This document shows positions 22,581 through 33,771 of a stretch of DNA of 64,000 nucleotides, in pieces. Position numbers and translations under genes: made by a program. The notes beneath the pieces are model-generated. The model had not been told where the DNA came from, did no database searches, and saw only the letters and a program-made list of their open reading frames with translations. Positions within the stretch are counted from its first letter, which is position 1, and every line of letters starts with the position of its first letter. This stretch comes from Saccharomyces uvarum (lineage: Eukaryota > Ascomycota > Saccharomycetes > Saccharomycetales > Saccharomycetaceae), in NCBI GenBank assembly GCA_947243795.1, contig OX365936.1, positions 248,001-312,000 of the forward strand. Direction: 5' to 3'.

Positions 22581-25500
22581 TCAATTTCCTTCAGGTAGAT
22601 TTTCTAAAGCTCTACCTTTGGTGTAAACTTCGTCTTTGACATTCTGCACAGTACTCTTGAACCATTTGATAAACAGTACCGTTGCCTTGAAAAAGAACGT
22701 AAATGACTCCAGTGATATCAATAATCCAAAGTAGATGTGCTGCGTTTTGGTCCATGTGGGGAAAGATCTATCAAGCGATAGAGCAAAACTTCTGGATCCC
22801 TGCCTGACGTCAATGATTTGCTTTGTAGGAACATCGTGAAGAAATAGCAAGGAAAGTGTAATAATGGGCAATACGTAAATCGCTGTGTGTAGAATACCTT
22901 GTCTGAATAGTTCTAATGCCATAGTTTTCAAGAAGTTCAATTTGCTGGTATTTCTATTTCTGAAAAATAGCTTTAGTGATTTAAACCCAGCTCCAAAATT
23001 GACCATCGATAAAATAATCCAAACAACAAATAACACATTTTCATCATATTTGAACCATTTGGAATTACCAATGGTGTATGAAGAATTCCCAAATGTTCTG
23101 ATAGTAATATAGTTGTAACAAGCCAGAATACCGTCGGTTAAAACAACCCATGAAGCTATAGTTCTGATAAAGGCAATCACAATCGCAATAGACACCATCA
23201 GGTAGTATTTTACCAACATACTATCAAATATACTATTGATGATGGCTATGAATATACCTTGGCCCTCCTCTGCATTGTTGAAATTATCAACAGGAGCGTT
23301 GTTGGCGTCTCTTTCAGGGATATCATGTTCCACCTCTTCTGGCGCATTTTCATCGACATTGTGTTCATCAAGAGTGTTTTGGCCTTCTGTGAAATGTAGA
23401 ATATCCTTGGATATCTTAGATATACAAATAGATCCAATACAGACATAATAAATGTTCAGATGGGAATAAGTAATGTCGGAAAGTTCCTTCCACATGACAT
23501 AAAATTTATTGTTTCCACCCAGTAACAATTTTATTACTGGAAGTACGCCAAAGCTACAGGCAACGTTTATTAATGCTTGACTAGCAAACGTGACACCAAT
23601 CATCAAAATGGACGCAAATAACCAGACCAAACCAAGTAGAGTCATGTATCTTAAACGGAAATTAGGAGGAACATAAACGATATAATACTGGTCGTATTCT
23701 GTGTTTTGTTCATCCAGATAACCGAACTCACCGGCAGCACGTTTATTTCTTTCTTTTATCCTCTCCAAATTCAACGGTTTCAATAACTTATCACTTTTGG
23801 TAACAGGAACAAACATCGTTTGCACGTAGTTTCTGGATACAATATCAGAAGAAGGAACACGCATTAAAACACCATCCGGAATAAAGTAAGCATGAATGTC
23901 GCGAACTTGTCCAAAAAGTTCCTCTGCTTGTTCCAAAGTCTTTGGTTTAGTGAAAAGTTCTTGATTTGACCATTCTGCAGTTTTGGCAGCAATGTATTTG
24001 TAGAACAAATTACGGTAAACAATATGGCCTCTTTCGGTTGGGGTATCTTTACCTAATATAAATGATGATAAACGCAATTTTCTCGAACACAATCTAAAAA
24101 TCGTCTTCCAGTACCTTTCTAAGAGGGGCTTGACGTAGGAACTAGATTCTAGAATTCTTTTTGTAAAATATAGTGTTAACAAAATTGTAGCAAACTTCCA
24201 CGAAACAATAGATGTTGGTTTATAAGCTTCAGGGACCGACAATAAGGTGGATTTGATAACGAATGGGAAGAGAAATCTGGTATGAAAACCGAACCCGATC
24301 ACAATAAATATGGCGTATATGAACATGGATAAGCATAATCTTGATAATTGAATACCCATTGGGTGGATTAAACTATCGTGTAAAATTTTGATATTTGGGT
24401 CTTCGGGAGATCTAATGAAAAACAGAACACCTGGTCTTATAATATCTTTTCTGATCATTCCGATATACTTTGCAAACCAATACATGTAGAGGGTACCAAT
24501 TGTCCAATATACAAAGAGAGAAAATGGAGGCCATATAGTGCATATTGAAGGAACCCAAAGCATTTGATTATTTGATGCCAAAATCGGGCAGAATAGTGAG
24601 GAATCTAACATGATACCTGCTAAAATGGGGAATCCAGCCAATTCAATGAAGAATAATGTAAAAACTTTGAAAGTGCACTTAAGCGCAAACAAAATTTGGA
24701 AAATTAGTCTCCGGGTCGAATTATTCATCCCATTTTCACGACCATAGCCCCTAGAAACTAGATTAGACGAAGCGGAAACAATACTAATTGATGTTAAATA
24801 TGTTGTTAAAGCGGGTAAAGCACGGATGAAAATTGAATGTTTCATGGTATTTTTAGTGTAGCCATTGTAAAGGTTGATGATATTGTGAATTATGTGGTTC
24901 GAAATCCAGTTTATTGTCGTATCCACTTTAGGAACTAGCTTGGTCAACCCAGTGTAGGCTATATTAACTCTTGAGAGGTAGTAAAGATTGGATAAACCAC
25001 GTAAAGTGATCTGAGATACACCAAAATAAATTTTCAACAAACCAAAGCCAATAAGTGTGGGGACCAAATAAGAAATGGCTAGATATAAAGCAGTAAAAAC
25101 CACAGCAATCACAAAATAAGCAATGACGTTAAACAGTTTCAATTTAAGATTTATCACCAAGGGGCCTTGGCCTTGATCATCTGCATTAGCTTGTGCTGGC
25201 GGTGCACCAACAGCTAAAACGCCGAAATCTTGTTCATCTTGGTCGACATTGCCGGCTCTATTTTGGGCTGGTGGTGGAATGAAGACTGGAGCATTCGGCC
25301 TATTTACGGCGTTTTGTTGGGCAGCGACTATGTCATCAAATTCATTCTGGGCACGGTGGTTGGCCCACATGTCTATCGGATTCGGATCTACATGATCACG
25401 ATAATCTATTTCATCCTCCAGTTGTTGGCGGTGCTCTTCTTCTTCATTACCGTTGTCTTCGTCGTCGTTCTGATCATGGTCGCTTAGAGGCTCGGCTATA

Positions 25501-25659
25501 TTGCTGGATGAATCTTCATCTAGAGGCAAACTATTATCTGAATCGTCGTTACTATTCACGCCATTATCTAGTTCATCAACATGACGGAGATTCTCGAAAT
25601 AACGGTGTTCACGAATATCCTGTAGTGGTCTATCAACACCTTCGGGGCGGTTGATATTG

Positions 25660-25691
<32 letters not shown>

Positions 25692-26561
25692 ACCGGCAGC
25701 TGGCATGTCCAGTCTATCATGGCCTTGATCTTGGCGATTTTCATCATGAGCCCTCATTTCTCTTGCCAAATATTCTACCATTCTATCATCCATCATTGGG
25801 AATCTTTCCTTTAATCTTGATTTCAAGTCCTTTGGAGAAAATCTTGGACCGATCTTGTGGAAAACCATTTTACTGAAAACGTCTTCCCTCACTATCATGT
25901 CATACTGAAAGTACAACGCTATATGTAGTATCACAATCATGATAAATTGTAAAGAAGTGAATGAATGATTTTGCAAAAGTTGGTAAAAAATTGCTCTAGT
26001 AGTCAATTCTGGAGTCGCTGAGTGATCATAACCATAGATTAAACTCTTTGTTAATTCACCAGGGTAAGGCGAAGATCCGTCTAGCATCATAGTGTATAAT
26101 TTCCCAAACATGTTCCATACCAAAGGAACACCAATTATGTATAGTACAGCAGCCAGTCCAATAGTTATAGCCAAACGAGATTTCTCAAAAAATGTGAAAA
26201 TACTCTTGGATAGTAGTAAGGAAAAGGGTATCTTCTCGGGCATGTTCTCTGCGTAGATTGTTTTGAATTGAATGGGATAATGACAAATGTCACATTTCAC
26301 ATCCGCGCCAGGTTTCGAAATGTCTATATTTTTTGAAGCTACCCATTCCAGCAAACAGGATTCATGCATGTATTTAATGGAGCCCTTGCATTTGCAAGGG
26401 TGGAAAAGAGGATTGTCGTCGGTAGCGTCTCCACGACATATACGGCAAGTAGCGCCAGATGGCACATCATCGTTGGCGGCAGCGGTATCTGTTTCTTCGT
26501 TTGCCACCTTATGCAGTCCATCTCTTAACCCAGAGACATCAATGTCAGAGTCACCATCCAT
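22581..26561 (-). CDS. SSM4: Doa10 (Ssm4), ER/inner nuclear membrane ubiquitin ligase
   Basis: The protein has 1326 residues from MDGDSDIDVSGLRDGL; an extra in-frame Met three codons upstream is possible. An N-terminal RING-CH finger spans about residues 39-93 (CRICRG, CKCKGSIKYMHESCLLEW, CDICHYP). About fourteen hydrophobic segments follow, including the conserved TD region in the middle. Acidic, Asn-rich cytosolic loops contain a run of about ten Asn coded by (GTT)n on this strand (near 25660-25688). Doa10 ubiquitinates soluble and membrane degrons with Ubc6 and Ubc7/Cue1 for ERAD. It is next to the tRNA-Lys gene, as on chromosome IX. Confidence 0.96.
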
Positions 26562-26785
26562 GTCTTTCACACTTCTAATTTCCTTGATTCAATTGGTAGT
26601 GGACGCAGTCTTGACCCGGAAGATGTACTAGAACGAGCAAGTGAACACTTTCTTTCAAGGAACCTTCTGGCTCCATAGATCTGCCACGATCATCTTTTCA
26701 ATATCCCAAATAGATGGAATTTCAACCGGTTTTCTCGTCGTCAGTGATATTCTTTTAAAAAAGAAGAATAAAAATTCAAAAATAA

Positions 26786-26858
26786 AGCCCTGTAGGGGGC
26801 TCGAACCCCTAACCTTATGATTAAGAGTCATACGCGCTACCGATTGCGCCAACAAGGC
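26786..26858 (-). tRNA. tRNA-Lys (anticodon CTT)
   Basis: The reverse strand reads GCCTTGTTGGCGCAATCGG, then an anticodon loop with CTCTTAA (anticodon CTT), a variable loop, the T-arm GGGGTTCGAGCCCC and the acceptor end CTACAGGGC. It is 73 nucleotides with no intron. Runs of T follow on the transcribed strand (Pol III terminator). It lies 225 bases upstream of the SSM4 start on the same strand, the chromosome IX position of a tRNA-Lys(CUU). Confidence 0.96.
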
Positions 26859-27368
26859 TCTTAATTGATGTGTTTTTGTTCTCTAAGACAAAAACTGATC
26901 ACAGATACATAGGTTTTAGAGTTTTGCAAATGTAATCATTGCTGTTTACATTAGCTGGTTTCACAGGTTGCTTACAATTGCAACTATTCGGTTTGCTTCA
27001 GGTATAGCCGAGTATTTCAAGCAATGAGTTCAGTTTCGACAATAATCGTTGGGTTACGGCATTGAGTACTTAAATCGACTCAATCACGACATTTGCCATT
27101 GCCAATTCAGCTTTAGACGATTGGTTTGAAGAGCTTTACGAACTGCAAAGACGAACTCTCGCCCTACAATATACCAAAAAAATCAACAAAAGATTTATGA
27201 AATTTTGAATACAAGAAACAGTTGAACTCAGCATATTCTACACTGAAGTTGGTCTTTCAAGTTGATTCAACTAAAAAACACTCAAGTTCCAACCCAGGTA
27301 AGTTGTTAGAGCCTGACGCACACGCCCTGTAGCTAAACCCCTATTTAATCAGGCTAAGACGTCTTATT
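26859..27368. other. Intergenic DNA upstream of tRNA-Lys
   Basis: About 510 bases with no gene. This is the 5' flank of a tRNA gene, where Ty elements often insert, but I could not recognise an LTR. Dispersed ATTGCCATTGCCAATTC-like sequence (about 27091-27108) has no assignment. Confidence 0.4.
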
Positions 27369-28437
27369 GTGCAGCTTTCAAGAATGAAAATTTGTACCAA
27401 ATCAAGTACTAACGACCGTCCCTCTATGGGAAGCTTGGGCATGGTACTAGAAAAAGTAAAAATAGCAATATGGAATTTTGTAGAGCAGGTTATTTCTGTT
27501 TTACTCCCACAAGTAATATTAGCAGCAGCATACACGTCACAAGCGAACATCTTAGATGACAGATCCACAAATAAAAGCCGTCTAGACGCTATATTTGGTC
27601 CCTCCACGTACTTCTTTTGTTGTAGTTCTATGCATAGCTTCATAACTCGTAATGGTAGTGGTAAAGTGACTAACTTGAGCCAAATTATCATGATGTCTTT
27701 GGGTAATGCAGCCTCTATTTTGGCTGCGTGCATATGTAGCTTTAAGATTATGGGGCGGTTATTTAATACGATATCATGATATGCAGCCGGTGTATCTTAC
27801 TTTTTCTGGGTGAAAATAGTTATTACAGCAGTTAATGGGGTAGTTAACAGCGATACAGGTGGCCCCACGCCCACTAGACGAACTAGCAAACTACAAGCAA
27901 TTGTGATGGAATTAAGTATCATTGCAGTAAATACAGCAATGGGTGTGTGCGGGTTGGTTCGTCGGTTGGTTATATAATCTGGTAACAGGTCGTCATGTCG
28001 TTGTAGCTAGCTTTGTCTCATTAGCAGTGGCTTTGGTTACAGCAGCAGTCAATTGGGCAGTTAACAGAAACACAAGTGTTTCCTCAACGATTAAACGAAT
28101 TAGCACAGGGCAAAATATTGTGGTAGTATTGATTAAGATATTCGACTATACAGCTACGACCGCCTTTACCAGTGGGTTTTTAAGTTGGTCATCTTGAGTG
28201 ATACCAGGATATCCAGTCGCTGTAGTTGGAGTTGTTCTCACAGTAGGGACTTTAGTTGCGGGATTCATCGATAAACCGAGCAGCGGCCTGGTGGATATTG
28301 GCCTCACTCGAGTTACTTCCGCTAATGGTAACACACTTACTAACTGTGATGAAGATGTAAAGTGTTGTGTCTTGATCAGGATGAGGTATTTTGCGTATGA
28401 AATACCTGACATAGCAGATGGGCAAATATTACCTTGA
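27369..28437 (+). pseudogene. Decayed hydrophobic reading-frame region, possible relic of a chromosomal killer-toxin gene (KHR type)
   Basis: A 1.07-kb stretch on the plus strand has coding-like character in consecutive frames: it is rich in Val, Ala, Ile, Thr and Asn, with hydrophobic segments, and has about three interruptions. It looks broken. A segment is duplicated in diverged form: ACAGCAGTTAAT..GTTAACAG near 27825-27850 recurs near 28039-28067, followed each time by a basic Arg/Lys- and Ser/Thr-containing stretch. I do not recognise the family with certainty. The killer gene KHR1 of some S. cerevisiae strains maps to the left arm of chromosome IX and encodes a protein of similar size, which makes a fossil of that type possible. 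The dubious ORFs YIL028W and YIL029C also belong to this interval. Treat the family name as a guess. Confidence 0.35.
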
Positions 28438-28891
28438 TTTAGCCATGCTAGTTTTAGGTTTTAGAATTGGGACTCTGCTAATATTGAATAAGGACGTTTG
28501 GTCGCTTTGTTGTACCTCTACCGTCGTCTTGTGTGTAGTTTAATAAAAATAGTACACCAATAACGAATTATAGAGCGGAAGACTGCATTTGTTTTTTGTT
28601 TCCCATTACTAAAGGCAAAGAATTGTTAATTCCGCCCAAGTAGCAGAGGCACAGCTTATAATAGCACTAACTTGACTGAATCGTGTATAGGCCATCCCTG
28701 CTCTTCCCCGGAATGGTTTATGACATATTAAATAAATGTGCGGCTCTCATTATGTGAAATATGTATTTTAGCGCAATGGCAAAGTTCAAAGTTGATTTGC
28801 TTCTCTATTTATGCTTGAAATCTAACTAAAAATCATATTCGACCTCGATATATACGCCTATGTAAGTGAAAGTTTCGGTTCAGTTCGCTGT
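28438..28891. other. Intergenic 3' of EMC5
   Basis: About 450 bases between the decayed region and the end of EMC5. I see no gene, tRNA or clear repeat. Confidence 0.5.
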
Positions 28892-29317
28892 TCATTTTTC
28901 CTTTTTCTCATTATTAGAAGCCCATTCTCTTGAAAGTTTCCTCTTGGCGTGGACATCAACAAAGCTTGGAGTAAAAACGATTTCACCATTAGGATTGCTA
29001 CCTATCAAGTTATCCACGTTGGTGGCTTTATTCAATGCAATTTCCTTTAGATAGTTCCCTTCAGATATTATCATCCCGTCGTTGCTCTCAATTGGCAAAT
29101 ATTGTAGTTTCTCGAAAGATGTGAATACTGCAAGAACAAACAATACTAATCCCACATATATCTCATACTTTATATCCTTGGGCAATTCATGGATTACGGT
29201 TTGTGCACTGTTTAGCGATTTAAGTTTTAATAAATGATGAAATTCATAACTTGAGAAACCAGAGTGTAATAGCACTAACGTAGAAACTGCATAGAGTAAT
29301 TTGGAGACGAGCGTCAT
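28892..29317 (-). CDS. EMC5: ER membrane complex subunit 5
   Basis: The 141-residue protein begins MTLVSKLLYAVSTLVLLHSG. Two hydrophobic segments (about residues 5-22 and 50-68) match the double-spanning Emc5/MMGT family, and the basic C-terminus (KRKLSREWASNNEKKEK) faces the cytosol. The EMC inserts tail-anchored and multi-spanning membrane proteins and stabilises them; Emc5 forms part of its membrane core. The gene was earlier called KRE27 for its killer-toxin resistance phenotype. It lies between the tRNA-Lys interval and IRR1, as expected for YIL027C. Confidence 0.92.
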   Translation of the reverse strand: MTLVSKLLYAVSTLVLLHSGFSSYEFHHLLKLKSLNSAQTVIHELPKDIKYEIYVGLVLFVLAVFTSFEKLQYLPIESNDGMIISEGNYLKEIALNKATNVDNLIGSNPNGEIVFTPSFVDVHAKRKLSREWASNNEKKEK

Positions 29318-29675
29318 TCTCGATATTCCCTTCTTTCCTTTTTCGTGGTGGGGGCCTTTGTCACAAATGCTTTTTTTCTGTTGGATTGAAACACATAACC
29401 TACTTCTTCTGATTTCACTTTTATATTCAAATAGATTTTTCTGAACTGCAATTTGCTTCGCGAGCCTTTTTTATTAAATGCATGCATTTGGGGGAAATCA
29501 CTGGACCTGAAAACACACAGGTGAGTTTTATTTACCGAACACCGACCAGTATGGTGGGCTATTTCAAATTTTAATGATAACTAAAAAGCATAATGAAGCT
29601 ATTTATGTAAGTAAGGAATGGGATATATATATGAGTGACTACAAAAGAACAATATGTTCCATGGATGTCTATTGC
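29318..29675. other. Intergenic: EMC5 promoter and IRR1 3' region
   Basis: These 358 bases have T-rich tracts and an ATGCATGCATT sequence near 29478. No gene is recognised. Confidence 0.5.
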
Positions 29676-32600
29676 TCAATCTTGCGTGATGGCATCGCTG
29701 TCATCTATAGCATCTACCATAGTGGGATGTTCCTCAATTGGTGCTAATTCTTGATCGCCTTGTGAACTTTCTTCAATAGGTTCTAGGTCATCTGTCATGG
29801 GAATATCTGAATTATTCTCTTCCACATTCGCATGATTCGGTTCCCTTTCGTTGTTTGATTGTGGAGGAAGCTCCCTTCCCATTTCTATTTGGTTTGGTTT
29901 CGCCTTCTGTATGTTCTTCTTGTTACGTTCCGAACCTTCTGTTATTGTATCATCCAAAATTCTGTTGAATAATGAGCCAAGTTTTTCTTTATTCAATGCC
30001 ATACGAGAAGCAAATTGACCATCCAAAATATTTAACTTTATCAGCCCTTTCAGTTTGACTGTGAACAAGAGGAACTGGGTTTCAATATCGTCAAAAAAAC
30101 CGGTTTCTGGCAAATCATTTAGATTGGCATCTTCATCCGCCACTCTATCTAATTGGACGTCAAGTTGCTTAGCGAAGAGACTCTCTAAATATAAAAACAC
30201 TTGCAAAAGGACTTTAGACGCACTGTCATGAAGGTAAAATGGGAACTGTTCGCTCATACTATATTTCCATGATGTGGCGTCTGTAGGTAATTTTAACTCG
30301 AAAACTTTTACAGCAACGATGATATCCACTAGTGAAGTGCAAGCTGACCATTTTAGATAGAGTAAGTTGCTTGTATTTTCAGCATTTTCGGGTATAGCCG
30401 CCAAGGAAATAACAAGCGTATTTAAACGGCCTAGTATAGCAGCTATAGGTTTCCAAATTGATCTGAGGTTTTTTGGGGTCGAATCCTCGTGATCCTTTAC
30501 ATTCTCTATTATTCCTCTCCATTTTTCTAAATTCCATGTAGCTAACAATACTAGTATCTTGAAGTTTATTTCTTGGTTGGTACTGTCATCAAAATCTTGG
30601 AACATTATAGTAATACGTGAGACAAAATTATTCAAAAATAGTTGCAACAACTCTTCATCAACTTCAATTGGATACTCTCTCCCAAGGATGGCCAATTTAT
30701 TAATGTAGAGTTCGTATAAAGAACAGGTTAAATCATTATAATCATCTCTAGAATTGTTTGGATCCATCTTTTCCCGTAAAAATTTCTTTAAATGAATATC
30801 CAGTGTGCTTATTTGATTCAACAGTTTCTCTTCTAGTTCCTTTTTCTCAAAATGGTGGATATGATGGATAAATTTAGCAAAAATTTCATATTTTAAATCG
30901 ACTTTCGAGTCCCCAATTGTAGAATCCATAAATACTTTGATGATTTTCTCGGTGATTTTTTTCAGTTCTGTTTCATAACCAATGGATATCCAATCATCCA
31001 GAGAAAATGTAATAAAACTCTCCAGAAGCGGGCATAGGATATCAGCGGATTCGATCGATGTTGTGTTCAATAAGTCATGGAATAAAGGTAACACTATCTC
31101 CCGAACATTGCCCTTGGTTTGAATCTTCGGGTTATTCGCACCTGCACACAACCCATTGAATACGTTAAGATATAAGATAGTACTATTTCTGTCAATGGGA
31201 AACAGCGGAGTGATGTCTAGTTCTTGGCCGCCTTCTTCGTCGTCATCGTTGTTATTGTCAGTCGAGTTTTGTAGTGTCTGAATTAATTCATTCGATTCAG
31301 TATCCGAGATCAAAAGATCGCAGATGGTTTTCAAATGCGATGAAATGTATGGAGATAAAAACTCGGCGGCCTGCGTTAGCATACGAATCTTAGTTTTAGA
31401 ATCAACTTCCACCGAATCCTTTAAATGATAAATCAGGGAGTTGCTTAAGATCTTAATAAAGATTCCAACTTGCACGACTGGAGCAACAGCTAATCCATCG
31501 ACTTCTTCAGGCAACTCTTCATGAGTCTTAGTGAACTCCTCATGTTTTTCGGTTATTACTCTTGCTAAGAACTTGGCTACAGTAGATAAAAATTTGGACC
31601 TTTTATTAAATGAGGATGTTTTGAATGGGTCAAATTCTTCATCAAACATCAAGCTAGAAATCATTAGGATCTCAAAATCATCTAAATAGCCCAGTGATGA
31701 CGCTTCGGTTAGTATTTGAATACTGTGGATCCTGACATCAAGATTTACGTCATGGATGGCGACCTCCAGGATCTTAGATTTAAACCGTTCAAAGACTTGG
31801 CGGATGGCGGAATTATCACTGGATTTGCTGTTATGATTTTGGATGATTAAATGTGGAAGAATCTTGGCAACTTGTAACCTGACAGATACGGAGTTATCGC
31901 TGAGTAGCCAGCCAAAATATTTCAAAAATGTGACCTTGAGGAAATATTCTGGATAGTGTTTAATCCAGATTGATAAGTGCAGCATGGCCTCGGAACGAAT
32001 GGAATCAGATATGTCCTTATACCTGTGAACGAAACACAACTTTACAATATTATCAATAACGCCTTCAATGACGACTTTACTACCTTGGGTTTCAGCAATA
32101 GTACTTTCTAGCTTTTCTACAGTTTTCTTATTGGGCCTTTTTTTCTTTTCTTCTAATGATAACTGTCTAGTAAATTTGGCTAAGTAATTCTTTTCCAAGT
32201 TTACAGCTTGTTCAGTCAAGTAGTCTTGAAAAAGAAACAATGTTAGTGTTGAAATGTATCTAAAGCATCTGATCTTACAGACAGAGAATGAGGACAGCCA
32301 GGTCAGCAAATCCAAGACCAGGTTCCCAGTGACTATTTGGGTGTCGTCTTCATCCGACTCAACGTATAGCAGCTGTAGATCATTTGCGACTTCGAGTAAT
32401 TTAGTCATGAACTCCACAAAATTTTGATAGAGAGGTTCCATCTTAAAATTTTTCCGTTTTCTATTGTCCTTGCTTATCAGAAGATAAAACTCGTGCAGTT
32501 TTTGTCTTTGGAAAAGTAACTGAATTTCACCTACGGTTTCGTTAGAAGATTCGTTACTGTGAACATCATGGTCCTCTACACGGGCAACAGAGCCACAACA

Positions 32601-33128
32601 GTTCAGCAGAAGATTGATGAACTCTTGCAAAAACCGGTCTCTATTCTCGGTGTAGGTCTCTAGCCATTCTCGTAGGAGTTCTTCAATGGAAACGTCTTCT
32701 GAAGTAGATAAGATCTCAAACAATTCTGTGGGCTGGAAATCTCTGACAACTTCTAGGTATTGCTCCTGGTCCCTTTTGGAACGGTGGCCAGTTGGGGCAT
32801 GAGGTGCGGCGGATCTCTCACTGGAATTCGGTTTCTTTTTCTGTCTTTTACTACTGGTATTTGAAGTTGATTTGGGCTTTCTCTTTCTAGGTTTTCTCTT
32901 CGCGGCAGCAGCATCTACGTAATCATCATCGTCCTGGTCTTCAAAGTCGTCCTCACTACTGCTCTCGCTATCCTCGTTCTCTTCTTCTCCAACATTACGC
33001 TGCACAGCGGCAGTGGCCTCATCCGTCTCTATATGTTGCACGCTTGCCTCTTGCTCGTCATCGGAGCTTTCCTCCTCTGTAACCTGGGATTTGGTTCTAA
33101 TTCTAGTCGAACGACGCACAGCAGTCAT
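29676..33128 (-). CDS. IRR1: Cohesin subunit Scc3/Irr1 (STAG family)
   Basis: The protein has 1150 residues from MTAVRRSTRIRTKSQV, the S. cerevisiae length; an in-frame ATG eleven codons upstream is less likely. The N-terminal 120 residues are highly charged, with acidic Ser runs and a Lys/Arg-rich nuclear-localisation stretch (KRKPRKRKPKS). The core is alpha-helical HEAT-repeat-like sequence with the stromalin conservative domain near residues 360-450 (RSEAMLHLSIWIKHYPEYFL). Scc3 binds Scc1 and DNA and is needed to load and keep cohesin for sister-chromatid cohesion. Promoter sites for G1/S control lie just upstream (33235-33247). Confidence 0.95.
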   Translation of the reverse strand: MTAVRRSTRIRTKSQVTEEESSDDEQEASVQHIETDEATAAVQRNVGEEENEDSESSSEDDFEDQDDDDYVDAAAAKRKPRKRKPKSTSNTSSKRQKKKPNSSERSAAPHAPTGHRSKRDQEQYLEVVRDFQPTELFEILSTSEDVSIEELLREWLETYTENRDRFLQEFINLLLNCCGSVARVEDHDVHSNESSNETVGEIQLLFQRQKLHEFYLLISKDNRKRKNFKMEPLYQNFVEFMTKLLEVANDLQLLYVESDEDDTQIVTGNLVLDLLTWLSSFSVCKIRCFRYISTLTLFLFQDYLTEQAVNLEKNYLAKFTRQLSLEEKKKRPNKKTVEKLESTIAETQGSKVVIEGVIDNIVKLCFVHRYKDISDSIRSEAMLHLSIWIKHYPEYFLKVTFLKYFGWLLSDNSVSVRLQVAKILPHLIIQNHNSKSSDNSAIRQVFERFKSKILEVAIHDVNLDVRIHSIQILTEASSLGYLDDFEILMISSLMFDEEFDPFKTSSFNKRSKFLSTVAKFLARVITEKHEEFTKTHEELPEEVDGLAVAPVVQVGIFIKILSNSLIYHLKDSVEVDSKTKIRMLTQAAEFLSPYISSHLKTICDLLISDTESNELIQTLQNSTDNNNDDDEEGGQELDITPLFPIDRNSTILYLNVFNGLCAGANNPKIQTKGNVREIVLPLFHDLLNTTSIESADILCPLLESFITFSLDDWISIGYETELKKITEKIIKVFMDSTIGDSKVDLKYEIFAKFIHHIHHFEKKELEEKLLNQISTLDIHLKKFLREKMDPNNSRDDYNDLTCSLYELYINKLAILGREYPIEVDEELLQLFLNNFVSRITIMFQDFDDSTNQEINFKILVLLATWNLEKWRGIIENVKDHEDSTPKNLRSIWKPIAAILGRLNTLVISLAAIPENAENTSNLLYLKWSACTSLVDIIVAVKVFELKLPTDATSWKYSMSEQFPFYLHDSASKVLLQVFLYLESLFAKQLDVQLDRVADEDANLNDLPETGFFDDIETQFLLFTVKLKGLIKLNILDGQFASRMALNKEKLGSLFNRILDDTITEGSERNKKNIQKAKPNQIEMGRELPPQSNNEREPNHANVEENNSDIPMTDDLEPIEESSQGDQELAPIEEHPTMVDAIDDSDAITQD

Positions 33129-33234
33129 GGTGTCTTGTTTGAGCTTAGGTTCCTCTGTCAATGGCCTCCTCTATTGAAGTTCTTTCTCCTCATCAATATA
33201 TAGGAAAGAAACTAAAAAAGATGCATCTTGTTTA

Positions 33235-33247
33235 CGCGTCACGCGTC
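33235..33247. promoter_or_regulatory. Two MCB boxes (MBF sites) upstream of IRR1
   Basis: ACGCGT occurs at 33235-33240 and again at 33242-33247, about 107-119 bases before the IRR1 start codon. Paired ACGCGT is the classical binding arrangement for MBF (Mbp1-Swi6), which drives G1/S transcription. This fits a cohesin gene, which must be expressed before S phase. Confidence 0.8.
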
Positions 33248-33600
33248 GCGTTGCCGTCATATGTGAGAGTAATAGCAACTATAAGGTCAATAGTGTAATG
33301 CTTTGATGATCGTGAGGTACCGATCAAAAGGCGACCAGTTAGGAGTATGCTAGCGTCAACTTGATCTTGTCTTGTTTTCTGGCAGCAATGAAGTACGTTG
33401 TTATCGAAGAGTATGCTTTGACGGGAGGGGGGGGTGGAATACCTGCAACAAAGGTCTACTCGATGTGGCGAGTGGGCCACACCGGCCGGCTTGGAACACG
33501 CTTGGGCAACTCTGCAGCTATTAATCAGTTCGTTGGCCTGTATTTAGCAGGGCAGTTCATGCCAAGTTCTTCGGCAGTGCATCTTAAAGCTGAGTGCACC

Positions 33601-33610
33601 TCGGCGGCTA
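33601..33610. promoter_or_regulatory. URS1-type Ume6 site far upstream of IRR1
   Basis: TCGGCGGCTA is a perfect URS1 core, 473 bases before IRR1 and 162 bases beyond the end of YIL024C. It could give early-meiotic control to IRR1, since Scc3 is shared by mitotic and meiotic cohesin. The distance is long for URS1, so its target is uncertain. Confidence 0.45.
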
Positions 33611-33771
33611 TCAATGACGATAAACTCATGAATTGGAACACTCTCTACAAACCAAAACAGGTAAAAAAGGACAGATCTATTAATAATATGTATATCTAAA
33701 CCATAGCTAGATAGAAAGAAGAAAAGAGAGAAAAATACTGTGTCATAAAAAACATGTTTTAAAAAGGTCGT

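Larger units (their letters stand above)
33129..33771. promoter_or_regulatory. IRR1 upstream region
   Basis: These 643 bases lie between the IRR1 start and the 3' end of YIL024C. The region carries two MCB boxes and a URS1-type site, listed separately, and a G8 run in GGGAGGGGGGGGTGG at 33424-33438. A plus-strand frame of 112 codons (33361-33699) crosses it but has no recognised features. Confidence 0.6.

Noticed and set aside
33361-33699. Plus-strand frame of 112 codons upstream of IRR1
   Set aside because: It has a Gly run from a poly(G) tract, no recognised domain, and covers the IRR1 regulatory region; it is probably chance.
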